A stretch of 64,000 bases of DNA, taken from Paenibacillus sp. HGH0039. Its GTDB lineage: Bacteria; Bacillota; Bacilli; Paenibacillales; NBRC-103111. The position numbers were made by a program, and so were the translations under genes. The DNA is taken from contig NZ_KE150413.1 of assembly GCF_000411255.1 (NCBI RefSeq), positions 2,208,580 through 2,272,579 on the forward strand. The letters are read 5' to 3'. Below, piece after piece: positions 16,261 to 25,600 of the stretch. How positions within the stretch are numbered: the first letter of the stretch is position 1; each line of letters begins with the position of its first letter. Under the pieces are notes generated by a model. That model made no database searches and had not been told where the DNA came from. It saw only the letters and a program-made list of their open reading frames with translations.

Positions 16261-17904
16261 TTATTTAACCTTTAATTTCCGTTTTGAATACGCCGCCACA
16301 ACAAGCAGAACTGATGCCGCCAAAAGAACGGCAATAATAAGCAGGGAAGCGGAAGTAAGATGGTTGACGGAGCCGACGGGGACTGCGGTGCCCATAAAAT
16401 CCGCATAAAACAGCTGGTTGAAAGGACCGAGGAACCACAGGAGCATGTAAATAAGCTCAAAGGGACGTTTGGATTCCGTCCATATGCCCAAAGCGAGAGC
16501 AAAGCTCGGTACGAAAAACGCAGCCGCGACAGCGTAAATCAGATGGACCACATCGCCCGTTACGATAAAACGGATGAGCATCCCGCTCCCTGTAAGAAGC
16601 ACAGCCAGGAAACCGGACAGCCACACGGCAGGGATCTGTCTTCTGATATAGCCGGGTGACGAAGCGAGTATGGACAGTGTGCCGTACTGGTATTCGCGAT
16701 TGCCCATCGAAGACCAGAGTGAAATCGGCCAGATCCAGGCAAGCGGCCAAATCCATCTCAGTGCCGTCGTAAAGGGAAGGAACAGGCACAGAAGAGCGAG
16801 AATCACCGCCACAACGTACCAGCCGGGTGGAAAACCGGCGAACTGAAGCCGGAACTCCGCTCCGACGAGAGGCAGAAACCGGTTGTTCACCCGCACAGGC
16901 GTCAGCTCGGCTGCCGATGTGAGGGCAGGACTTTTCGCTGCAGCGGGTTCCGCCGGCGTTTTTTTCGCCTGCTCCGGGGCTGGCGCTCTGCCGCCGCGGG
17001 AACGGGCCGGTACGGCCTGACCGGCGGCGGTTCCGGCACTGGGCCCTTGAACGACGACCGGGCTCTCCTTGAATCCGCGAAAAAGGCGTGAGGCCAGCAG
17101 GCAGACCAAGACCGCGACAAGCAGCAGAGCCACTTGTTTGATCACTACGTCCCAGGTCCAGCTTATGCCGTCCCAGACGAATAGTTTAAGCGGGCTTTCC
17201 AGGAACAGAATTCCTTGCCCGTAGGTACCTTCATAATCAGCGTGAGTGAGCATCAGCTTTTCACGCATCGCTTTGGTGATGACGTCGTTCCCCATGCCCG
17301 AATACAGCGTGGACATCGTAACGCCGGTAAACAAAAGCAGATAAAGCACGATGCCGAACGGACTTCTGAGCACCGGACGGGTTTCGAACAGGACGGCCAT
17401 GGCTGAAACAACCGCCAGGGCAGGAATCACAACAAACAGATACGGGGCCAGATAAGCACCCACGTGAAGCGTGTAGTCTTCTCCCCGGACCCACTGCATA
17501 CAGATCGCGACGGGAATGACAACGGCGGCAATCACCGCCAAAACCAGAAAATTGCTGAGTGCTTTTCCGAGCAGATAATGGGATTTTTTCAGCGAGGAGC
17601 CTTCGATGATCTGGCCCACACGGGTCCTTTTATCGCGCTCGATGCCGTTTCGGACCAGAAAGAAGCCGAAAAAGGATAAAAACAAGGAGGTCGAAACCGC
17701 CGTTGTTCCGCCCACCCAGGCCGAGTTATAGATCCCCCGGAATTCTTCGAAATACAGCGTAACATATCCGGCATCCGAGGGAGGTACGAACAGATAAGCT
17801 GCAAGAATCGTCAAACCGAGCGTAACGAGAAAGCTGAACCGCCGGGTTCTTTCCAGAAAATCCGCCAAGGCTACCTGGTATGTAATCTTCCATGCGTTCA
17901 TCAC
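16261..17904 (-). CDS. Double-length ABC transporter permease
   Basis: A 547-residue membrane protein with two groups of about six transmembrane segments. The N-terminal half is a typical ABC-2-like permease; after about residue 280 comes a low-complexity Ala/Pro/Lys-rich stretch (about 285-340), then a second six-helix bundle. Such fused permeases can replace a homo- or heterodimer. It begins 13 bases after the ATPase gene, so the two form a two-gene operon. Direction of transport and cargo are unknown. Confidence 0.8.
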   Translation of the reverse strand: MMNAWKITYQVALADFLERTRRFSFLVTLGLTILAAYLFVPPSDAGYVTLYFEEFRGIYNSAWVGGTTAVSTSLFLSFFGFFLVRNGIERDKRTRVGQIIEGSSLKKSHYLLGKALSNFLVLAVIAAVVIPVAICMQWVRGEDYTLHVGAYLAPYLFVVIPALAVVSAMAVLFETRPVLRSPFGIVLYLLLFTGVTMSTLYSGMGNDVITKAMREKLMLTHADYEGTYGQGILFLESPLKLFVWDGISWTWDVVIKQVALLLVAVLVCLLASRLFRGFKESPVVVQGPSAGTAAGQAVPARSRGGRAPAPEQAKKTPAEPAAAKSPALTSAAELTPVRVNNRFLPLVGAEFRLQFAGFPPGWYVVAVILALLCLFLPFTTALRWIWPLAWIWPISLWSSMGNREYQYGTLSILASSPGYIRRQIPAVWLSGFLAVLLTGSGMLIRFIVTGDVVHLIYAVAAAFFVPSFALALGIWTESKRPFELIYMLLWFLGPFNQLFYADFMGTAVPVGSVNHLTSASLLIIAVLLAASVLLVVAAYSKRKLKVK

Positions 17905-17917
17905 GCGTCACGCCTCC

Positions 17918-18790
17918 TTATCCTGCACTCAAATAGAGGTAGGCGTCTTCAATTCCCGCATGAACCGCTGTCGCCTGCTCGTTTGGCGGAGTCTCCGACA
18001 CCACGCGGAGCAGCAGCCCGTCTTCGCGCCGGACCGTTGCGCTGATGAGCCATTTGGCGCGGGCTTCCTGGAGCTGGCTTTCGGGTATGACAACGTTCCA
18101 TACTTTCCCCTGTACATGCCGCAGAAGTTCGCCGGGGTTGGAATCGCTGATCAGCCGGCCTTTGGAGAGGATGGCGATTCTGTCCGCCGTCGCTTCAATG
18201 TCCGATACGATGTGAGTGGAGAAAATAATAAGACGTTCACCTGACAGGTCGGTCAGCAGATTGCGGAACGACAAGCGCTCGGCGGGATCCAGCCCGATTG
18301 TGGGTTCGTCGATAATAAGCAGCTTGGGATCGTTGAGCAGGGCCTGGGCGATGCCGATTCGCTGTTTCATGCCGCCTGAGAAGCTGCCGATTCTTCTCTT
18401 GCGCACGTCATACAGATGCAGCAGTCCGAGAAGCTCGTCGATGCGCTTCTCCGCAGCCTTGCCGCTTATCCCTTTTACCGCCGCCATATAGTTCAGAAAT
18501 TCATGGGCGCTGAGATGCGGATAGACACCGAAATCTTGCGGAAGATAGCCGAGAATACGGCGAATCTCTTCGGGATGTTCACCAATGCCGACTCCGTTCC
18601 ACGTAATCGTGCCCTCGGAAGGCTCCGAAATGGTGGCCAATAGCCGCATCAAGGTAGATTTTCCGGCTCCGTTAGGACCAAGTAGACCTAGAATGCCGGG
18701 CTGTACCTGCAAATCGACATGGCGGAGCCCCCATACATTTTCCTGGTACTGCTTACCGATATTGCTCATTGAAAGTAGGATGTCGGCCAC
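17918..18790 (-). CDS. ABC transporter ATP-binding protein
   Basis: About 290 residues. Walker A (GPNGAGKST), Q-loop (YLPQDFG), signature (SFSGGMKQR), Walker B (LLIIDEP), D-loop (IGLDP) and switch His (STHI) are all intact. GTG 18790 is chosen; the upstream TTG at 18814 lacks a ribosome binding site, and neither start has a strong one. A C-terminal regulatory extension of about 80 residues is typical of the drug/natamycin-type exporters. It pairs with the double permease immediately downstream. Divergent from the lipopeptide operon, with which it might share an export role, but this is speculative. Confidence 0.9.
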   Translation of the reverse strand: MADILLSMSNIGKQYQENVWGLRHVDLQVQPGILGLLGPNGAGKSTLMRLLATISEPSEGTITWNGVGIGEHPEEIRRILGYLPQDFGVYPHLSAHEFLNYMAAVKGISGKAAEKRIDELLGLLHLYDVRKRRIGSFSGGMKQRIGIAQALLNDPKLLIIDEPTIGLDPAERLSFRNLLTDLSGERLIIFSTHIVSDIEATADRIAILSKGRLISDSNPGELLRHVQGKVWNVVIPESQLQEARAKWLISATVRREDGLLLRVVSETPPNEQATAVHAGIEDAYLYLSAG

Positions 18791-18966
18791 CTCGCATCTA
18801 ACAAATATTAACAAAATAACCAGATATCAAAGAAGAGTATACACACCGGAAATGGAAATGTCTATATAAAAACACCTTATTTACCAAAACATTATAATTA
18901 AAAATTAAATAATTAAAAGACAAAATAAGTAACAATAATTTCAATTTTTTATTATTTGAAAATGCA

Positions 18967-18996
18967 TTGACAACATTTGTAAACCTACTCTATCAT
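18967..18996 (+). promoter_or_regulatory. Sigma-A promoter of the lipopeptide operon
   Basis: Perfect -35 TTGACA (18967-18972), spacer of 18 bases, and -10 TATCAT (18991-18996), one mismatch. It lies in a clearly AT-rich stretch (about 18815-19030), unlike its surroundings. The next gene starts about 270 bases downstream, so the transcript has a long leader. No other promoter-like pair of similar quality was seen before the first gene. Confidence 0.6.
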
Positions 18997-19002
18997 AATT
19001 TA

Positions 19003-19266
19003 TGAAAGAATTGGTAATTTCGACTTTCTTTTGCTACTTTAGACCTCCAAGAATTCCTCACATGATTCGTTAGTCTTACAGTTTAGTCGGGCGTTTGGAC
19101 TAAGGACACCTCAAGAACCCAGCCCACATTACTGGAACAAGTTCTGCCCTCATCATGAACTGCCTGAATAGCTTTTCGGAATTGAAGCTGACCTCGAGCA
19201 TTTTTTTAAAATGCTGCTTTATCAGCGGTTATTTGTCCTGCAAAAAAAATACAGATGGAGGATGAA
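19003..19266 (+). other. Long untranslated leader of the lipopeptide operon
   Basis: About 265 bases without a convincing ORF separate the predicted transcription start from the first gene. Two inverted repeats are visible: TTAGTC...GACTAA near 19083-19104, and AGCATTTT-TTT-AAAATGCT (19197-19215). No T-box, riboswitch or terminator signature was recognised. The function is unknown; it may bind regulators or control early transcription. Confidence 0.4.
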
Positions 19267-19269
19267 ATG

Positions 19270-20571
19270 ATGAATTCGTTCGAACTTTTGGAGTCAAATG
19301 TAAGATCTTACAGCAGGGTATTTGGGGATGTGTTCCGCACGGCTAAAAATTCCATGATGTTTACGGAAGAGGGCAAATGCTTTCTTGACTTTTTCGCTGG
19401 AGCGGGGGCTTTGAATTACGGGCATAATCCCGATTTTATCAAAGGGAAATTGCTGGAATATATCGGGTCCGATGCGGTAGTTCACGGTCTGGATATGTAC
19501 ACGACGGCCAAGCGGACTTTTATCGAAACGTTCAACGAACTGATCCTGGCGCCGAAAGGGCTGGACTACAAACTCATGTTCTGCGGGCCTACCGGCACAA
19601 ATGCGGTCGAAGCGGCTCTGAAACTGGCGAGAAAGGCGAAGAAACGGACCGGTATTTTTTCGTTCAGCGGCGGTTTTCACGGTATGTCTTACGGCGCCCT
19701 GGCCGCAACGGGTAATTTGTACAATCGCGGGGGCGCCGGCGCTCCGCTGCACAACGTGACGTTTATGCCATATCCTTACGGATTCAATGAGTCTTTCGAC
19801 ACGATCGGCTATATGGAGAATGTGCTTACGGACGCGAACAGCGGTATCGAGAAGCCCGCTGCCGTCATTCTTGAAACAGTTCAAGCCGAAGGCGGCGTAA
19901 TCGTGGCTCCGGTGGAGTGGCTGCAGCGGCTGAGCGCTCTGTGCAAAGAGCATGACATTCTGCTTATCGTCGACGATATCCAGGTCGGCTGCGGACGTAC
20001 GGGGTCGTTCTTCTCGTTCGAACGGGCGGGAATTCAGCCGGATCTTGTCGTGCTGTCGAAATCGATCAGCGGTTACGGGCTCCCGATGTCGCTGCTTCTC
20101 CTGAAGCCGGAGCTGGACGTATGGCAGCCGGGCGAGCATAACGGAACGTTCCGCGGAAATCAGCTTGCTTTCGTCGGCGCGACGGCGGCGCTGGAGTTCA
20201 GAATTTCTTCGAACCTGGAGGAATCGGTGAAAGAGAAGGAAGCATGGGTCAGCGACTATCTGCAAAAAGAGATCGTTCCCCTGCACCCGGCTATCACAGT
20301 CCGTGGACTCGGCCTGATCTGGGGAATCGATCTGGGCGGACTGGAAGGCGGCGAGCAGGCAGCCAAATTCGTGGCGTCCCGCTGCTACGACCAGGGTCTC
20401 ATTATCGAACGGTCCGGAAGAAATGACACGGTCGTGAAACTGATGCCGGCCTTGACGATTGATTCCGAGCTGTTGGAGCAAGGCTGTACGATCGTCAAAG
20501 AAGCGCTTGCCGCTTATTTCGAGCAGGCGGGGCTGTCCACGAGCAAGGAAGCGACGCTTGAGCCGGTTTAA
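19270..20571 (+). CDS. ectB: Diaminobutyrate-2-oxoglutarate transaminase
   Basis: A class III, PLP-dependent aminotransferase of 433 residues. It makes L-2,4-diaminobutyrate from aspartate semialdehyde with glutamate as donor. Family features: GPTGTNAVEAALK near the N-terminal third, PLP-binding Asp in DDIQ, Schiff-base Lys near residue 264 (LSKSISGYG), and GEHNGTFRGN, which is characteristic of EctB-like enzymes. GGAGG lies 8 bases before ATG 19270; 19267 is also possible. No ectA or ectC neighbour exists, so this is not ectoine synthesis. It is the first gene of the operon and supplies Dab to the NRPS module read as Dab at 36790-38370. Confidence 0.9.
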   Translation: MNSFELLESNVRSYSRVFGDVFRTAKNSMMFTEEGKCFLDFFAGAGALNYGHNPDFIKGKLLEYIGSDAVVHGLDMYTTAKRTFIETFNELILAPKGLDYKLMFCGPTGTNAVEAALKLARKAKKRTGIFSFSGGFHGMSYGALAATGNLYNRGGAGAPLHNVTFMPYPYGFNESFDTIGYMENVLTDANSGIEKPAAVILETVQAEGGVIVAPVEWLQRLSALCKEHDILLIVDDIQVGCGRTGSFFSFERAGIQPDLVVLSKSISGYGLPMSLLLLKPELDVWQPGEHNGTFRGNQLAFVGATAALEFRISSNLEESVKEKEAWVSDYLQKEIVPLHPAITVRGLGLIWGIDLGGLEGGEQAAKFVASRCYDQGLIIERSGRNDTVVKLMPALTIDSELLEQGCTIVKEALAAYFEQAGLSTSKEATLEPV

Positions 20572-20629
20572 TTTTTAACCGCCCTACGCAAGCTTTTACA
20601 AAATGGATACGAATGGGGCAGGTGACAGG

Positions 20630-21352
20630 ATGAAAAAGATTTTCTTGTTTTGTCTGCCCTATGCGGGCGGGTCGTCGGTGATTTACACAAGGTGGAAGCC
20701 CCTGCTGGATTCCGGCATTGAGCTGGTACCGCTGGAGCTGGCGGGTCGGGGAAGGCGCATTAGCGAGTCTTTCTACGAAAATGTGGACGAAGCCGTAAAT
20801 GATCTTCTGCCCGTAGTGGAACCTTATCTCGACAAAGGTCAGGCTGCTTTTTTCGGTTACAGCATGGGCAGCCTGATTGCCTTTGAACTCATCCACCGCA
20901 TTAGGGAGAAGCACGGACAAAGCCCGCTGCATTTTTTCGCGGCGGCCAGGATGGCTCCTCATATACAGCGGACAGAGCCTCCTTTGCACGGGCTGGAGCC
21001 GGAATTGTTCAAAACGAAAATTGCGGATTTGGGGGGAACTCCTCCTCAATTATTTGAAAATTCAGAACTGATGAATTTGTTTTTACCTCTTCTCCGGGCG
21101 GATTTCCGGCTTGTCGAAACATACGCTTTCGCCGAGAAAGCGGAGAAGCTGGACTGCGCCATGACGGTATTAGCAGGGAAGCGGGATACGATGCGGGAAA
21201 CGGATGTGCTCGACTGGAGGCGCCATACGACGGGCGCTTTTACGGCTCATTCGTTTGACGGCGGGCATTTTTTCATCAATGACTTCCAGAAAGAAATCGT
21301 GGATATCCTGCACGCTTCCCTGGGAATCCGTTACTCATCTATGTACGCGTAA
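20630..21352 (+). CDS. Type II thioesterase (editing)
   Basis: A 240-residue alpha/beta hydrolase of the TEII family (GrsT/SrfAD-like). FCLPYAGGS at the N-terminus is the family hallmark; nucleophile Ser78 lies in GYSMGS, and the Asp and His of the triad follow (RDTM region, DGGHFF). It removes misprimed acyl groups from carrier proteins to keep the assembly line active; it is not the terminal releasing domain. ATG 20630 with AGGTGA just upstream is preferred to 20603, which has no ribosome binding site. It sits 58 bases after the transaminase gene. Confidence 0.9.
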   Translation: MKKIFLFCLPYAGGSSVIYTRWKPLLDSGIELVPLELAGRGRRISESFYENVDEAVNDLLPVVEPYLDKGQAAFFGYSMGSLIAFELIHRIREKHGQSPLHFFAAARMAPHIQRTEPPLHGLEPELFKTKIADLGGTPPQLFENSELMNLFLPLLRADFRLVETYAFAEKAEKLDCAMTVLAGKRDTMRETDVLDWRRHTTGAFTAHSFDGGHFFINDFQKEIVDILHASLGIRYSSMYA

Positions 21353-21366
21353 GAAAGGAGCGGGGT

Positions 21367-22581
21367 ATGGTTACTACCGCCTGGTTATTTCCCGGGCAGG
21401 GTTCCCAGTATGTCGGCATGGGGGCCGCCTGGTATGCCCGTTACGACGGGGCGAAAGCATTGTTCGAAGAAGCAAGCGATCTGGCCGGCTACGATATGAA
21501 ATCTTTGTGTTTCGAAGGAAGCGCCGCTCGGCTCTCCAGAACGTCTTTTACACAGCCGGCGCTGCTGACGGTAAGCGTTCTGGCAAGCCGGGTATACCTG
21601 CACGAGATCGGGATCGAACCCCGATACTCGGCCGGACACAGCCTTGGTGAATACTCCGCGCTGGTGAGCAGCGGCGTCCTCACATTTGCGGAGGCGCTGG
21701 GACTGGTCATTCAGCGGGGCAAGTTCATGGAGGCGGCGGAAGCCGGCCTCGGCTCCATGATCGCTGTCCGCACGTCCGATCAGCCTATGCTGGAGGAGCT
21801 GTGCCGCAGGCATTATTCCGACGGGCAGCCGGCGGCCATTGCCGGGTACAATTCCGGCAGCCAGCTGGTCGTCTCCGGACACCGAAGCGCAGTGGCAAGC
21901 GTCGCGGAGGAACTGGAGCGGCTCGGCATCGAAGTGACCCGGCTCGCGGTCAGCGGACCGTTCCACAGCGTGCTTATGCAGCCTGCGGCGGAAAGCCTGG
22001 AAGAAGCGCTGAACAAGGTCACATTCAAGGAGGGCCGCTGGGCGGTCATTTCCAATGCCACGGCGCTTCCTTATCCGGATGCGGCGGCTATCCGCCGGGG
22101 TCTTGTCGATCAGATGACCAAACCGGTGAAGTGGCTGCAAACGGTTCGGTTTTTAGCGGAAGAAGGCGTTGAACTGGCCGTTGAACTGGGTCCGAGAACG
22201 GTTCTGAAAAACTTGACCCGGGACAGCTCGGAACAGATCCGGCCTTACGCTTATGACCGGGAAGCGGATGCGGGGAGTCTGGCGGACCTGTTTCCGGTCC
22301 GGCAGTTTATCGAGGAAGGATTCTCAGCCGCGGTTTCGGCGCCCAATGCGAACTGGAACGAGGAAGAGTATGCGCAGGGAGTGCTGGAGCCGGTCAGGCG
22401 CGTGCGTGAAATGCTGAGTTCTTACACGGAAACGAACGGTTCCGTCCGGGATGCCTACGGTTTGAGGCAGGACGTACAGGAATGCGTTCGGCAAGTGCTT
22501 CGGACGAAGAAGGTGTCCGAGAAGGAACAAGACGAGACGATTCGCCGGTTGTTTACGGGCTCTTTTACAAAAAACTTGTGA
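21367..22581 (+). CDS. Trans-acting malonyl-CoA acyl carrier protein transacylase
   Basis: A 404-residue FabD-type acyltransferase, about 90 residues longer than housekeeping FabD because of a C-terminal extension, matching the length of ItuD/FenF. The catalytic Ser92 lies in GHSLGE; Arg follows in the IQRGK segment and His in GPFHS. N-terminal FPGQGSQ is intact. It should load malonyl onto the carrier proteins of the PKS module downstream, which lacks its own AT domain. Starts 14 bases after the thioesterase, with AAAGGAG upstream. Gene position immediately before the PKS-NRPS hybrid is the same as in iturin and mycosubtilin operons. Confidence 0.92.
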   Translation: MVTTAWLFPGQGSQYVGMGAAWYARYDGAKALFEEASDLAGYDMKSLCFEGSAARLSRTSFTQPALLTVSVLASRVYLHEIGIEPRYSAGHSLGEYSALVSSGVLTFAEALGLVIQRGKFMEAAEAGLGSMIAVRTSDQPMLEELCRRHYSDGQPAAIAGYNSGSQLVVSGHRSAVASVAEELERLGIEVTRLAVSGPFHSVLMQPAAESLEEALNKVTFKEGRWAVISNATALPYPDAAAIRRGLVDQMTKPVKWLQTVRFLAEEGVELAVELGPRTVLKNLTRDSSEQIRPYAYDREADAGSLADLFPVRQFIEEGFSAAVSAPNANWNEEEYAQGVLEPVRRVREMLSSYTETNGSVRDAYGLRQDVQECVRQVLRTKKVSEKEQDETIRRLFTGSFTKNL

Positions 22582-22608
22582 CAAGGGGATAACTGCGGAG
22601 GGATGAAG

Positions 22609-25600
22609 GTGGAACAATTTCAGACACTGATTGACGTTATCCGGGACAGGGGAGACAAGAAGTCCAGCGGAATAACCTTTATTAACGGTGACCAGAACGA
22701 AGAGAGTATTACTTACGGAGAGCTGCTTGAAGACGCGCTTGGCGTCCTTTACCATCTCCAAAGCTCGGGCATGAAAGCGGGCGACGAGCTTCTTATGCAA
22801 ATCGACGATAACAGGTCTTTTCTGAATGTGTTCTGGGGCTGCCTGCTGGGGGGAATTATCCCGGTACCGGTAACGGTCGGCAATAATGACGAGCACAAGA
22901 TGAAACTGTTTAAAATATGGGATACTCTGAACAATCCTTACTTGATCACCGAAGGAAAAGCATTGGATAACCTGGAGAAATATGCCCTCCAAAACGGAAA
23001 AGAGGAGGTGTTCGAAAAGGTCAGGGAAGTGTCCCTTTTTACGAATAAAGTACATTATTCCACTGGGTATAAGGGGGTTATTCATGAGGCGAAGGCGTCC
23101 GATCTGGCGTTTATCCAGTTTTCGTCAGGTTCGACGGGGGATCCGAAAGGGGTCATGCTGACCCATGAAAATCTGATTTATAACACGAGGGACATGGCCG
23201 TTCAAACGGAGATGGACGAAACGGATGCCTATCTCGGATGGATGCCGCTCACCCATGACATGGGTTTGATCGCTTTTCACCTGACCTGCGTCATGTCCAA
23301 CACCAGGCAGCTTATTATGCCGACCGCGCTGTTTATCCGGCGCCCGTCTTTGTGGTTGAAGAAAGCGTCGGAGCATAAGGCTACCCAGACCTGCTCGCCC
23401 AATTTCGGGTATAAATTTTTTCTGGCCCAGTACAAACCGGAAAATGCGGCGGATTGGGACTTGTCCCGCCTGCGTCTGATTTATAACGGGGCGGAGCCGA
23501 TTTCCAGCGAGCTTTGCGACGTGTTTATGGAGTCCATGAGCAAACACGGCCTGAGAAGTAGCGCCATGTTTACCGTGTATGGTATGGCCGAGGCAAGTGT
23601 GGGAATGTCTCTGCCGCCTTTGGAAGAAAATTTCCGGCGTCTTCACCTGGATCGTGAGCATTTGAATATCGGCGAAAAGGTGGTTCAGATAGACGCTTCG
23701 GATAACCGCTGCCTGACGTTTGTCGATGTCGGTCATCCGCTGCGAAGCAGCTATATCCGTATTTGTGACGACGCGAACCTGCCTCTGGACGATTATGTGA
23801 TCGGGAATATTCAAATCCGCGGTATGAACGTAACGTCTGGCTATTACAACAATCCCGAAGCGACCGCCAAGGTCATCACTCCGGACGGATGGCTCATCAC
23901 GGGCGACCTGGGCTTTATGCGCGAAGGCCGGCTCATTATTACGGGCCGGGCGAAAGATATCATTTTTGCGAACGGACAAAATGTGTATCCTCACGACATT
24001 GAGCGTGTTGCGGAAGAAGTGGAAGGCGTGGAGCTCGGGAAAGTAGCGGTTTGCGGCGCTTACGATCCGGCGACCCGCCAGGACCGGATTATCGTTTTTG
24101 TGATGCACACGAAAAAAATCGAAGATTTCGCCCCGCTGGCCAAACGTCTCAAGGGTCACTTGAATTACCGGGGAGGGTGGGACATTCAAGCGGTTCTCCC
24201 CATCCGGCGGATTCCCAAAACGACCAGCGGCAAAGTGCAGCGGTACAAGCTTGCCCAGGACTATACGGACGGGAAGTTTGAAGAAACGCTTGCGGGACTC
24301 CAGAAAATTTGGGAGCAGGAAAAGCAGCTTGCGCGTGCGGCTGTCATTCCTCGTAGCGTAGCGGAGCAGAAGCTGCTTGCCATCGTGAAGCAAATTTTGC
24401 AGGTTGACGAGATTGATACGAACGAGAGCTATTTCGATATCGGAGCCAGCTCCCTCCAGCTCGTGCAAATCGTTGAAGAGCTCGAAACCCAACTGGGCGT
24501 TCAAGTATCCGTGACGGACTTTTTCTCCTATCCGACGATTTCGAAGCTGGCCGCCTTTATTTCGCAGGGGGATGAGGCCGAACATTTCGAGCAGAGCGAT
24601 AGACTGGCCGATTCCGGTCAGGAAACCGACGGCGATATCGCGATTATCGGAATGTCCGGAAAATTCCCGCAGGCGGACAACCTTAAGCAGTTTTGGACGA
24701 ACATCTCCGAAGGCCGTGACTGTATCGCCCCGTATGGCGAAAAGAGGAGAAAGGACGCCGAAGCGTTCATTTCTCATTTGAATACGGAGGGCCGGGATTT
24801 GTCGCTCGCGGAAGGCGGTTATCTGGACGAAATCGATACGTTCGACTATTCGTTCTTCAAGCTGACGCCGCGCGAAGCTTCGCTGATGGATCCGAACCAG
24901 CGGCTTTTTCTGCAAACCGTCTGGAGCACGATCGAAGATGCGGGCTACGGCGGTTCCAATCTTTCCGGCAAACGAGTAGGCGTTTACGTCGGATTTTCCA
25001 AAACCAGCTTCGAATACGAGCGGCTTCTGTCCGAAGTGTCCCCGGCTTCTCTTCCGAATTTTGCGATCGGAAATTTGTCCTCGATCATTTCCAGCCGGAT
25101 ATCGTACCTGCTTGATCTCAAAGGACCTGCCGTCACCGTTGATACCGCATGTTCTTCCTCGCTGGTAGCCGTTCATCTGGCCTGCAAAGCGATTCTGAGC
25201 GGAGACTGCGATATGGCGCTTGCGGGCGGGGTAAAAACGATCCTGCTGCCGGTTAAGGCAGGCATCGGCATGGAATCCTCCGACGACCGTGCCCGGGCTT
25301 TCGACGACAGTTCGGACGGCACGGGCTGGGGCGAAGGCGTGGGTGCCGTTTTCCTGAAACCTCTCGGCAAAGCGATCAAAGACAAGGACAACATCCTTGC
25401 GGTGATCAAGGGGAGCGCGATTAACCAGGACGGAAGCACCGTGGGCATATCGGCCCCGAACGCATCCTCCCAGGCGGATGTCATTTCCCAAGCCTGGCGC
25501 AATGCACGGATCGATCCGGAGACGGTAACTTATATCGAAGCTCACGGAACCGGAACCAAACTCGGCGATCCGGTCGAAATCGACGGAATCGGGAAGGCTT

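Noticed and set aside
19003-19266. T-box or amino-acid riboswitch in the operon leader
   Set aside because: No T-box conserved sequence and no terminator/antiterminator pair; the hairpin at 19197-19215 is AT-rich and lacks a T-run.
19270-20571. Ectoine biosynthesis
   Set aside because: No ectA or ectC homologue is adjacent; the gene sits in an NRPS operon with a Dab-type module.
20630-21352. Terminal thioesterase for product release
   Set aside because: It is a stand-alone TEII with the editing-type family signature, located upstream of the synthetases.
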